Below are positions 1 through 6,651 of a stretch of DNA of 14,928 nucleotides, piece by piece (the stretch's first letter is position 1; the number at the start of each line of letters is the position of its first letter). The translations under genes and the position numbers were made by a program. The notes below the pieces were generated by a model. The model did no database searches. It saw only the letters and a list, made by a program, of their open reading frames with translations, and had not been told where the DNA came from. Source of the DNA: CBDCUC01 sp965222485 (GTDB lineage: Bacteria; Pseudomonadota; Alphaproteobacteria; Rhizobiales; Hyphomicrobiaceae); assembly GCA_965222485.1 (NCBI GenBank), contig CBDCUC010000029.1:1-14928 (forward strand). Reading direction: 5' to 3'.

Positions 1-426
1 GACTTCTCGCGTGAGTGCCTGGGGCTCATCGCCGATACGTCGATCTCGGGCGCACGAGTCGCTCGCGAACTCGATGACATCATCGCGCGGCGTGGTAGGC
101 CGAAAGTGATTGTCAGCGATAATGGCACCGAACTCACTTCGAACGCCATGCTGGCCTGGCAAGAAGAGCGCGGTGTTGGCTGGCACTACATCGCACCGGG
201 TAAGCCGATGCAGAACGCCTTTATCGAGTCATTCAATGGCCGATTACGCGATGAGTTGCTGAACGAGACGCTGTTCCGATCGCTCTGGCAGGCACGACGG
301 CTGATCGCAGAATGGCAAACCGATTACAACGAGGAGCGCCCGCACACGAGCCTCGGAGGGCTCACACCGAACGAGTTTGCAACCCGGTCCAACAAGGACC
401 ATAACCAGAACAGACTCTGTTTATGA
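1..426 (+). CDS. IS3-family transposase OrfB, C-terminal part (5' end cut by window)
   Basis: This is the C-terminal part of an IS3-family integrase-core (rve) transposase, which cuts and joins the ends of its element. The frame is open from base 1, so the gene starts outside the window. The SDNGTE motif carries the second catalytic Asp (residue 40 of the visible part). The catalytic Glu lies in FIESFNGRLRDE (residue 76), exactly 35 residues later, giving the D-D-35-E signature, and an Arg follows seven residues after the Glu as usual. The tail has the typical YNEERPHTSLGGLTPNEFA block. No frameshift or stop is seen in this part, so it may come from an intact element. The first catalytic Asp and orfA are not visible. 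Confidence 0.92.
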   Translation, partial: DFSRECLGLIADTSISGARVARELDDIIARRGRPKVIVSDNGTELTSNAMLAWQEERGVGWHYIAPGKPMQNAFIESFNGRLRDELLNETLFRSLWQARRLIAEWQTDYNEERPHTSLGGLTPNEFATRSNKDHNQNRLCL

Positions 427-452
427 TCGAGGACACAAAGGGGGCAGGGTCA
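1..452 (+). mobile_element. Right end of an IS3-family insertion sequence (left part outside window)
   Basis: The window opens inside an IS3-family element. It holds the 3' part of the orfB transposase (stop at 424-426), then about 26 bases to a likely right terminal inverted repeat near 431-452. That repeat ends in GGGGGCAGGGTCA. Its complement starts TGACCCTGCCCCC, which fits the TG...CA ends usual for IS3 elements. The left end and any target duplication lie outside the window, so the exact 452 boundary is inferred from the motif and not proven by pairing. The element marks the left flank of an accessory region. Confidence 0.7.
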
Positions 453-492
453 CGGCCAGCTCAGCTGTATTGGTCCTGCCAGAGTAATATTC

Positions 493-885
493 ATGTTTGT
501 ACGTACTTGTTTGTCGGCGTTAGCCCTGCTGCTTTTCAGTGCCACCTCTGTTCCCGCGGTCGATCCAGACGATATGGCAGAGCTGAAGGCGCGAACCGAC
601 GTTGAAGAAAAGTCCCGCTCTCTGTCGTTCCTGTTAGCAGCAGCAAGGGCCTGTGGCTTCAGGCGCAGCATTCCCTTCAAGGATGTTGCCACCTTGCGTA
701 CTGCATACTCACAAATGGACATGGAAGCCTACCTGAAGGGCTCTGCAGAAGGTGCTGTGAGAATAAGAGGAAGGGGTTTCTCCAAGGGTTCAGCCAACTG
801 CCAGTCTGCAATCCCCGTGCTTCAGCGTGGTTTTTCTGGCGTTGCGGGAGTAGCGGAAGCACTCAGAGAGCTTGGGTTTGAATAA
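493..885 (+). CDS. Small exported protein of unknown function with two cysteines
   Basis: I do not recognise this 130-residue protein. The first 22 residues form a clear Sec signal peptide (MFVRTC, then a run of Leu/Ala, then SATSVPA before VDP), so the mature protein of about 108 residues should be periplasmic or secreted. The rest looks helical, with an acidic start (DPDDMAELKARTDVEEK) and only two mature-chain cysteines (residues 54 and 103) that could form a disulfide. The gene starts 40 bases after the inferred IS end, and the ribosome binding site is weak (CAGAG). It stands alone on the plus strand and ends 12 bases before the convergent thermonuclease-like gene. No catalytic motif is visible. 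Confidence 0.6.
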   Translation: MFVRTCLSALALLLFSATSVPAVDPDDMAELKARTDVEEKSRSLSFLLAAARACGFRRSIPFKDVATLRTAYSQMDMEAYLKGSAEGAVRIRGRGFSKGSANCQSAIPVLQRGFSGVAGVAEALRELGFE

Positions 886-897
886 GCCCAGCGTACT

Positions 898-1392
898 CTA
901 CTTCTGGCAAGCGCCTTCAATTTTGCCGTAGTGGCCGCCAGAAAACTTCCGCCAGTCGCAGGCGTGACCAAGCTTGACCAATTCCGCAGCAATATCGGTT
1001 CTACCCACATAGCACTGCGCGACGAGCCGACCGCTATTCATGCGCTGTGAGCGCCCGTCACAGACTGATCCTCTATCAACTGGAATGCACCGAACGTACT
1101 TGCCTTCTACGATAGTCGTCAGTGCAACTGTCGCTTCCTTAGCCCCAGCTTCAGCGTTCTCTGGTGCATCAATTCCACACAACCTGATCTTGGTGCAGTC
1201 GCCGCCGTTGCAAAGCGTGAATGTGTCGCCATCAGCAATTTCGCCGACGGTGCCAGTCACAAGGACGCCAGGGGCACCTAGGAACCATGCACCTACCGCA
1301 ACGGCAAACGTAGCAGCTCCCGCGATCGCATAGGTTCTCCAAGTTGGAAGTGAGCCGCCGTAGTCTGGTGATTTTTCGTATCCAGAAGGCAA
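898..1392 (-). CDS. Membrane-anchored thermonuclease (SNase)-like protein
   Basis: The 164-residue protein has a short cytoplasmic head, one membrane segment (about residues 20-42) and a staphylococcal-nuclease-like domain outside the membrane (about 45-150). Visible SNase motifs are DGDT (54-57), IRLCGIDAPE (69-78) and GRLVAQCYV (121-129). They place the expected active-site residues at Arg70, Asp75, Glu78 and Arg122, so the enzyme may be active in Ca-dependent cleavage of DNA or RNA phosphodiester bonds. It has eight cysteines in the exported part (61, 66, 72, 102, 111, 127, 145, 162), more than classical SNases, suggesting disulfide bracing. The start is TTG at 1390-1392, preceded by AGGGGA at a spacing of six. 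It is divergent from the Excalibur gene, a domain often fused to SNase domains elsewhere. Confidence 0.8.
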   Translation of the reverse strand: MPSGYEKSPDYGGSLPTWRTYAIAGAATFAVAVGAWFLGAPGVLVTGTVGEIADGDTFTLCNGGDCTKIRLCGIDAPENAEAGAKEATVALTTIVEGKYVRCIPVDRGSVCDGRSQRMNSGRLVAQCYVGRTDIAAELVKLGHACDWRKFSGGHYGKIEGACQK

Positions 1393-1587
1393 GTTTTGTC
1401 CCCTACGTCACTTGCGGAAGCCGCACAACAGCGGGCGAACGGAATATACGATAAGCAATGCTCGCGTAGTGTGGACTGAGCATATAACATGGGTCTAGGT
1501 TCGGTCGAGGCCCGTTCGAGATTGTCTCTCGCTCTAGGCCTTGGAAGTCGCCGCGTGCTTTTGGCGACATCATATTGCGGTTTTGTT

Positions 1588-2043
1588 ATGCGTATTTTCT
1601 CGCTTACACTCAGCTCTTTTCTAGTCGCTTTGGCGTCGATTTCTCACGCTAGCGCATGCGGTTCGAAACGCTATTGTAAACAGATGGCCAATTGTGCTGA
1701 GGCTACATACTATTATCGTGAATGTGGGCTTGATCGATTGGATCGGGACAAAGACGGCATCCCCTGTGAAACCAAATGCGGTAAGACCCGGAGCGTTCAC
1801 GAACGACGGCTGGCGGTTCAAACCAGCGGAAAAACCTTGATGTTGATGTTTGGCTCCGCTTCAGGATCGACCACGCTTACAGATACCAGCGCCGGCACCG
1901 CAGGCTACAGTTGCTCCGCCCGCAAGCGTTTTTGCAAGGAAATGGATACCTGTGACGAGGCCACATTCTATCTCAAAAAATGCGGGGTAGCGGGGCTGGA
2001 TGGAAACCGGGATGGCATCCCGTGCAATTCACTTTGTCGGTGA
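1588..2043 (+). CDS. Exported protein with two Excalibur calcium-binding domains
   Basis: The ATG at 1588 gives a 151-residue protein with a clean signal peptide (MRIFSLTLSSFLVALASISHASA, cut before Cys24). The frame is open from an ATG at 1489, but that start would bury the signal peptide. Two Excalibur-type domains follow, about residues 24-64 and 109-150, each with the same cysteine spacing (C..C..C.EA..Y..CG..LD..DG.PC..C). The first has the full loop DRDKDGIPCE (DxDxDGxxCE). The second is altered to DGNRDGIPCN, with Asn in place of one Asp and of the last Glu, so calcium binding there may be weaker. A Ser/Thr/Gly-rich linker separates them. The stop lies 9 bases before the HNH gene, which suggests co-transcription. 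The ribosome binding site is weak. Confidence 0.8.
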   Translation: MRIFSLTLSSFLVALASISHASACGSKRYCKQMANCAEATYYYRECGLDRLDRDKDGIPCETKCGKTRSVHERRLAVQTSGKTLMLMFGSASGSTTLTDTSAGTAGYSCSARKRFCKEMDTCDEATFYLKKCGVAGLDGNRDGIPCNSLCR

Positions 2044-2052
2044 GATACAACG

Positions 2053-2877
2053 ATGCAGGGCTGGCCTTATCAACGAGGACAAATCTACAACCGCGGTAGG
2101 GATATCCACGACAGGTATGGAGGACAGCAGCAGGGAGGCATCATAACGCCAAAAGACTATCCGCTTGTGATCTGCATTACTGGTGCTGCCGGCGAACAAC
2201 ATGGCTACACCGACAAGTGGCTTGACGACGGTTCATTTGAATACTTTGGTGAGGGCCAGGTGGGCGACATGAAGCTTACCAAAGGCAACCTTGCGATAGC
2301 AGAACATGTTCCAGCTGGTGAAGATCTTTTGCTCTTTCGCAAAGTCACCCGTGAGGGATCTCTACGTTTCGAAGGCCAGTTCGTTTGTTCTGGTTATCGG
2401 AAGATGCCTGCTCCGGACAGGAATGGAAGTCTGCGCGAAGCCATCGTTTTCAGTTTGGTCCCAATCGAAGTTGACAATGAACTTGTTAACGAACTTCCCA
2501 GCACTGGGCCCGGCGAAGATGTGCCTCTTTCTGAACTAAGACAACTCGCAATCGCGGCCGGAAGCATACCTCGAGAAACAGCAAATGAGGCGACCCGGAC
2601 GGTGCACCGCAGAAGTGCAATAGTCCGCCAGTACGTACTTCGTAGGGCTAAAGGGAAGTGTGAGCTATGTATCTCTGACGCACCATTTCTCGACCGCAAC
2701 GGCAAGCCCTACCTTGAACCCCATCACATAAGACGATTGAGCGACGGTGGTCCTGACGACCCGCGATATATGGGTGCACTCTGCCCAAACTGTCACAGAG
2801 AAATTCACTACGGAGCAAATGGAGTACAACTGAACAGCAAGTTGCAGCAACGTGTCGATGTTATCGAAGATGCGTAA
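2053..2877 (+). CDS. HNH endonuclease with ScoMcrA-like SRA-type N-terminal domain (putative type IV restriction enzyme)
   Basis: The 274-residue cytoplasmic protein has two parts. The N-terminal domain (about 8-140) contains IHDRYGGQQQGGI (18-30), GYTDKW (51-56), GEGQVGDM (66-73) and GQFVCSGY (108-115). I recognise this pattern as the SRA-like domain that precedes HNH in ScoMcrA-type enzymes, thought to read modified DNA; this assignment is from memory. The C-terminal HNH domain (about 190-255) has zinc-type pairs C203xxC206 and C244xxC247, plus EPHHI (222-226) and CPNCHREIH (244-252). It lacks the sulfur-binding and head domains of full ScoMcrA. A role in cleaving modified foreign DNA is inferred. 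The ATG lies 9 bases after the Excalibur stop, with GGTGA overlapping that stop as a possible ribosome binding site. Confidence 0.8.
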   Translation: MQGWPYQRGQIYNRGRDIHDRYGGQQQGGIITPKDYPLVICITGAAGEQHGYTDKWLDDGSFEYFGEGQVGDMKLTKGNLAIAEHVPAGEDLLLFRKVTREGSLRFEGQFVCSGYRKMPAPDRNGSLREAIVFSLVPIEVDNELVNELPSTGPGEDVPLSELRQLAIAAGSIPRETANEATRTVHRRSAIVRQYVLRRAKGKCELCISDAPFLDRNGKPYLEPHHIRRLSDGGPDDPRYMGALCPNCHREIHYGANGVQLNSKLQQRVDVIEDA

Positions 2878-3306
2878 CTGACGCTATGTCGCCCCCCCCC
2901 CCCTTCACCAGCTAAGCCAGGGCCCGGTCTAAAGCCGAGGGGGGGGGTAAGTGTGATGGTTTCGTAGTGTACGGGGTACGGACGCTCTGCCCTGAGTAGC
3001 GGTCACAGGCGAGAACTAACCGCAGTAATTTCTGCAACTCCTTCGGGCGCATCGGATGGCACAAGGTAGGATGTCACACCAGGCCACTCGCTCTGACTGA
3101 AGGGAAGTCGGGGTATATGACAGGACTAGAAGCCGGTTTGTGAGCAAGCAAAAGCAACAATTTCGCATCCTCCTCGTCAAGCCCAAGCTGTTAGACGAGA
3201 AGCTTGAAGGGAAGAACTCACTTGCGCGTATCGCATTGGGCCCATTATTCTACGTACCCATTCTGAGGTATTTTGAAATGACCTAACCCAATTCTGAAAG
3301 GCTGCG
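2878..3306. other. Gene-poor stretch with a C12 tract and a G9 tract
   Basis: No convincing gene is seen in these 429 bases. A run of 12 C (2892-2903) is followed 35 bases later by a run of 9 G (2939-2947) on the same strand. The two could pair into a GC hairpin just downstream of the HNH gene, but no T-run follows. A 6-bp inverted pair (CTCGTC at 3174-3179 and GACGAG at 3195-3200) lies further right. The possible ribosome binding site GAAAGG for the next gene is at 3296-3301. Confidence 0.5.
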
Positions 3307-4704
3307 TTGAAGATGTATGTAATTGTGAGAATTTTTGTCCTGATCATGTCTCTTGCCGTATTGCAGCATAGCCTGATTGGCAAACCCAAAGCACAGGTAG
3401 CAGCTGCGTTTGGCCCCGCACTCGAAGTAGCAGCGGGAGTTATCGGTCTTCTCACCGTGGACAAGATATTCGATAAAATTCAGCAGACTTTGGATCAAGC
3501 ACAAAAGAAGGCAGAAAGCACTGGTAACAGGCTTCTGGGCAGTGGCGTTGAGCAATCATATGTCGCGCTGAAACAACTGAAAAGGGACTTGAATGAGTTT
3601 CGCGAGATGACTTTTCAGCAAATCTCAAACGAGCGCAAACTTGCGTTATGGGATTTGTACAAAACCGCGGATAACCTTCGAAAAGAAATAACAGACGATT
3701 TTTCAAGATCCGTTGTGCAAGCTCATAAACTATTGGGTCGCCTTAGGTTTATATCTAAAGATATCGGTTTTCTCGTGGTTCGTGTGACCCCTCCAATTCT
3801 CGCGAGGCATACACTCAACGATAATCCAATTCGCATTTTTGGTGTCGGATTTGGAATAAATCAAGGTAATAAGAAGTTTGAAACTACGGTGAAAATTGGT
3901 GGCCAACAAATTGCGAAAAGTCGAATCTCCATCAAGGAATGGGGCATTCGTATTGGATTGTCACAGGATGAATTGAAGGACGTTTGGAAATCCAAAGAAT
4001 ATGCGAGGGTGCCACTCGTTCTTACAACAAAGGTGACTGGGCCGGGCGCAATGTGGTGCAGTTGGTTTGGGTGCAAATCCTCAGAGACCTTTACTGCTGA
4101 ATACCATCTGGATCTGTACCCAACTGCGCCTTCTGTCGTTCAGGTCAAGATGCAGGGCGAACAATTGGTTGGGACTGGTCAGGGAGACAATGCGGTGATC
4201 GCCTTTGATTTGCCGGACCGGCACAACAGTAACTGGGGGACCACAACCGGTCCAGTCGTGTACGCCGGTGATAACTGGAAATGGGGAACCCGTGAGTACG
4301 GGAGTGACCGTTGTGAAAGGAGAGGCGGAGTTGATGGCTGCCCTTTCACTAGGCACACCGGTTGTAGAAAGTTTAACGATAACACTCAAATCCAGTGTCA
4401 TGCCGAGAACGGCGGCGGCCCTGTCACCATATATTTCTCTGTCAACAAGGAACGTTATGAAGCACGCGCCACCAATTTGGGCGAGTTCGAGTTCAATATA
4501 TACCCCGGCGAAAACAAGAGAATTGAAATCAAAAACGCATCGAAGCAAGCTTGGTTCGAAGGGGCTCTACCCACCGGCAAGAAAATTAATCCAACGTCGC
4601 TCCGACCAGCGGGTGGCGTTGCATCCGATCCAGTCGTCTGCACTTCCTCGGCCGTCGTCGGAGACAAGCTTCCCTTCATTTGCCGAATGCATGAAGTGTG
4701 GTGA
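3307..4704 (+). CDS. Large exported or membrane-anchored protein: coiled-coil-like region, then an Ig/IPT-like region; function unknown
   Basis: I do not recognise this 465-residue protein. A hydrophobic N-terminus (about 4-24) serves as a signal or anchor, and a second hydrophobic stretch (32-51) follows. Residues 52-145 are Lys/Glu/Gln-rich and look like long helices or a coiled coil (KIFDKIQQTLDQAQKKAE and onward). From about 157 the sequence turns beta-rich: RVTPPILARHT, IRIFGVGFGINQG and VKIGGQQI are reminiscent of an IPT/TIG Ig-like domain. The C-terminal third has pairs of cysteines (251/256 and a cluster at about 337-362) and many Gly/Asn/Asp, suggesting a disulfide-braced exported domain. 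The start is TTG at 3307 with GAAAGG five bases before it; ATG at 3313 is an alternative. It converges on the minus-strand gene ending at 4787. No enzyme motif is seen. Confidence 0.7.
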   Translation: MKMYVIVRIFVLIMSLAVLQHSLIGKPKAQVAAAFGPALEVAAGVIGLLTVDKIFDKIQQTLDQAQKKAESTGNRLLGSGVEQSYVALKQLKRDLNEFREMTFQQISNERKLALWDLYKTADNLRKEITDDFSRSVVQAHKLLGRLRFISKDIGFLVVRVTPPILARHTLNDNPIRIFGVGFGINQGNKKFETTVKIGGQQIAKSRISIKEWGIRIGLSQDELKDVWKSKEYARVPLVLTTKVTGPGAMWCSWFGCKSSETFTAEYHLDLYPTAPSVVQVKMQGEQLVGTGQGDNAVIAFDLPDRHNSNWGTTTGPVVYAGDNWKWGTREYGSDRCERRGGVDGCPFTRHTGCRKFNDNTQIQCHAENGGGPVTIYFSVNKERYEARATNLGEFEFNIYPGENKRIEIKNASKQAWFEGALPTGKKINPTSLRPAGGVASDPVVCTSSAVVGDKLPFICRMHEVW

Positions 4705-4752
4705 GTTGAAAGCGATGCATAGCGTTCAGGTGCACCCCGTCATGCCCTTAGT

Positions 4753-4782
4753 CCTGCGGTCACGATTATGTCTGACAGCAGG
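4753..4782. terminator. Shared hairpin between two convergent genes
   Basis: The arms CCTGCGGTCA (4753-4762) and TGACAGCAGG (4773-4782) pair at 9 of 10 positions around a 10-base loop. The hairpin lies 48 bases after the plus-strand stop (4704) and 4 bases after the minus-strand stop (4787). On the plus strand an A/T-rich run (TTGATTAATATT) follows. Position and structure fit a bidirectional terminator, although no long T-run is present. Confidence 0.5.
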
Positions 4783-4786
4783 TTGA

Positions 4787-6037
4787 TTAATATTCTGGCG
4801 CATAACTCGAAAGCCTAATTAAAGGATGATCAGCCGACTTAGGACCATGATAGCGTTTTAACAATTCATGCAGTGCGTTATCTCCATAATCATTCCGCAT
4901 TCGCTCGTAAAATGCGGCAACTTTCGCGCGCAGCCAAGACGATTTTGATCGTTTCATTATTTCGGCGCGTAGCAACCCCAATATCTTTCCACCGGTCTCT
5001 GTAATTTCTTCATGTTCCGTCCGTGCAAAAGCGACAACAAACCAAATTTTCGCTACTGGGTTTATTGTGCCGCCGTTAGCAACCTTCAAGAATGCACTGA
5101 AGTTGGGCTGCCGAATACCAAATTTCTTAGCTTCTATTCCACTAAACACCTGGTTACCATGGCATACTTCATTCCGATGAGGTTGTCCTACCCCCACCCA
5201 AGAAAGGTTCTCATAATACCAGAGCGGACCTATTTTATTTCGTTTGCCGTAATCTAATAAGCGTTTGGACGTGCCCAGATCCCAATCAAACGCCCGATCC
5301 ATGACCACTAATCCGATTTGTTCATCCCGACTAAAGTGATCAATGCTGCAAATGTCCTTCGCAACTTTAGCTCGGTCGTCCTTTTTTCTGTCAAATAATC
5401 CTGGTTCCAATTCCAACTCAGATATAGCTGCCTTTGCCCATGTAAGGTATCTCTTCCTTATATCCCCCTTTAGAACACCTAACTTGTGTAGTAGGTATAT
5501 GTACTGAGCTGTGAACAAGGTTGGGTTCTGATTGTCGCTTTCTGCCGGTACGCCCGGCGTCTGAATGCGCGTCTGTCGGATGAAGCCGTTTCTGTCTCGC
5601 CATTCGTGATCGACCTCTTTTACAATCTCCAACACTTCAGCCAGGGCCCTGGAATTTAACTGAGGTCGACACCTGAAGGCATTAGACTTCAGGTGTCTTG
5701 CAATTTTATAGACGCTGTCATTCTTGCATGAATCTATATGTCTCTCAAAAATCCGGTAGCTCGACCCCTTGCCTCCGTTGTGTTTGCCTTTCTGGCATGC
5801 AATCAATGTGTCCTTTACAAAGAGGCCCCCTTTTTTTTCCACGTCTTCAATTGACTTTTTGGTCTCCCAGTCCGTTTCGCTGCAATGCCGCAGGTGCTCG
5901 CAAACGTCATTCTTATATGGGCAAGGCTTCTGTTTGACCGATGCAGAGGTGTGAACTGCGACTAGCCCCAAAAAAGCTATGATGGCAAATAGTAAAAAAA
6001 CATGGGACGCTCGAATTAGTGGCGGAAAACCTTCCAT
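4787..6037 (-). CDS. Exported or membrane-anchored cysteine-containing helical protein of unknown function
   Basis: I do not recognise this 416-residue protein. An N-terminal membrane segment (about 12-32, SHVFLLFAIIAFLGLVAVHT) is a signal anchor or uncleaved signal. A cysteine-containing head follows (C39, C46, C52, C81, C104, C123). Residues from about 125 to the end look all-helical with scattered Trp and Tyr. HFSRDEQIGLVV (234-245) and LWYYENL (272-278) are loosely reminiscent of alpha/alpha-toroid proteins such as six-hairpin glycosidase relatives; this is a weak analogy. The ATG at 6037 has a strong GGAGG nine bases upstream. The gene contains an A8G5 tract near codon 68, a 12-bp palindrome and an 11-bp perfect inverted repeat. 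It is convergent with the 3307 gene and is probably expressed alone. Confidence 0.7.
   Translation of the reverse strand: MEGFPPLIRASHVFLLFAIIAFLGLVAVHTSASVKQKPCPYKNDVCEHLRHCSETDWETKKSIEDVEKKGGLFVKDTLIACQKGKHNGGKGSSYRIFERHIDSCKNDSVYKIARHLKSNAFRCRPQLNSRALAEVLEIVKEVDHEWRDRNGFIRQTRIQTPGVPAESDNQNPTLFTAQYIYLLHKLGVLKGDIRKRYLTWAKAAISELELEPGLFDRKKDDRAKVAKDICSIDHFSRDEQIGLVVMDRAFDWDLGTSKRLLDYGKRNKIGPLWYYENLSWVGVGQPHRNEVCHGNQVFSGIEAKKFGIRQPNFSAFLKVANGGTINPVAKIWFVVAFARTEHEEITETGGKILGLLRAEIMKRSKSSWLRAKVAAFYERMRNDYGDNALHELLKRYHGPKSADHPLIRLSSYAPEY
5668..5697. repeat. Perfect 11-bp inverted repeat inside a coding region
   Basis: GACACCTGAAG (5668-5678) and CTTCAGGTGTC (5687-5697) are exact reverse complements around an 8-base spacer. 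They lie within the minus-strand exported-protein gene, at about codons 114-123. A separate perfect 12-bp palindrome, CCAGGGCCCTGG, is 15 bases to the left (5641-5652). The role is unknown; it may be an mRNA hairpin, a protein-binding site or chance. Confidence 0.6.
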
Positions 6038-6651
6038 TACTCATTGCCTCCAAATAACTATACTGGAAAACTCTACTTTAATCTGTGACTCAAGTTTGCT
6101 AGATTTTTGCGGGATAGGAATGCGTTTACAGTTGAGTTTAGAGGCTACCTTTAGTGCTGGATCTTGGAGATCCATCCGAGGCATGAACTTAAGACGGTTG
6201 CAATACTTTGGGGGAAGTGCTGCTTGACAGTCTGGTTTCAATTCCCGAAGCACGAGTACAAATAAGTTGCCGACGTGTTGATGAGGCAATTCTGCTCCTG
6301 GCCCGTTGTGTCAGTGTTTCTCCTGATACTGTTAATCGTACCTGAATTGCCTTCGGAATGCCATGCTACGCGGTCGCCCACGTCGCCTAAGTGTCAACCT
6401 TGGCCATTGCATCGCGGCGCGGTTATGGACAGCCCACGCTCAGAAACAGGAGAATTAACTCGTCGAACGCAGCCCTTCATCGATCCCGTCAACAACGGCG
6501 GTGCATATGTCTGACTTCAACGTGCCCTCCGGGTCAAAATCAGTCCACATCCCAATTTACTCATGCGTCTTCTTGATTGATAGTGTTACTGGGGAACGGC
6601 TATTAGACGAGCATGCGAAGAGAGGCGTTACAGGCAAAAGGCGATCTCGGC
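6038..6651. other. Stretch without a confident gene, upstream of the FRG gene
   Basis: These bases hold the upstream region and ribosome binding site of the minus-strand gene (GGAGG near 6047-6051) and the leader of the FRG gene. A short plus-strand open frame with a signal-like N-terminus (6281-6514) is listed separately with low confidence. A minus-strand open frame at 6041-6289 needs a TTG start without a ribosome binding site and shows no recognisable sequence. TTGACA at 6224-6229 has no matching -10 box at normal spacing. Confidence 0.4.
6281..6514 (+). CDS. Possible small exported peptide (weak)
   Basis: This is a 77-residue open frame from ATG 6281, with in-frame GTG and TTG codons just before it. 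Its N-terminus looks like a signal peptide: MRQFCSWPV, then SVFLLILLIVPELPS, then ECHA. The rest is polar and Pro/Arg-rich, with no motif. There is no ribosome binding site ahead of the ATG and no known relative comes to mind, so it may be a chance frame or the remnant of a decayed exported-protein gene. Confidence 0.2.
   Translation: MRQFCSWPVVSVFLLILLIVPELPSECHATRSPTSPKCQPWPLHRGAVMDSPRSETGELTRRTQPFIDPVNNGGAYV

Noticed and set aside
1547..1568. GTCGCC/GGCGAC hairpin upstream of the Excalibur gene as a regulatory element
   Set aside because: A 6-bp stem with a 10-base loop is common by chance, and nothing else supports a riboswitch or attenuator.
3018..3168. Short minus-strand frame with a GGAGG next to its ATG
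   Set aside because: The GGAGG touches the ATG (no spacing), the product is about 50 residues with no known pattern.
6224..6262. TTGACA followed by TACAAA as a sigma-70 promoter for the FRG gene
   Set aside because: The spacing is about 27 bases, far from 16-18.
6041..6289. 82-residue minus-strand frame just before the 416-residue gene
   Set aside because: It needs a TTG start with no ribosome binding site, has no recognisable sequence, and its 3' end is the leader of the next gene.
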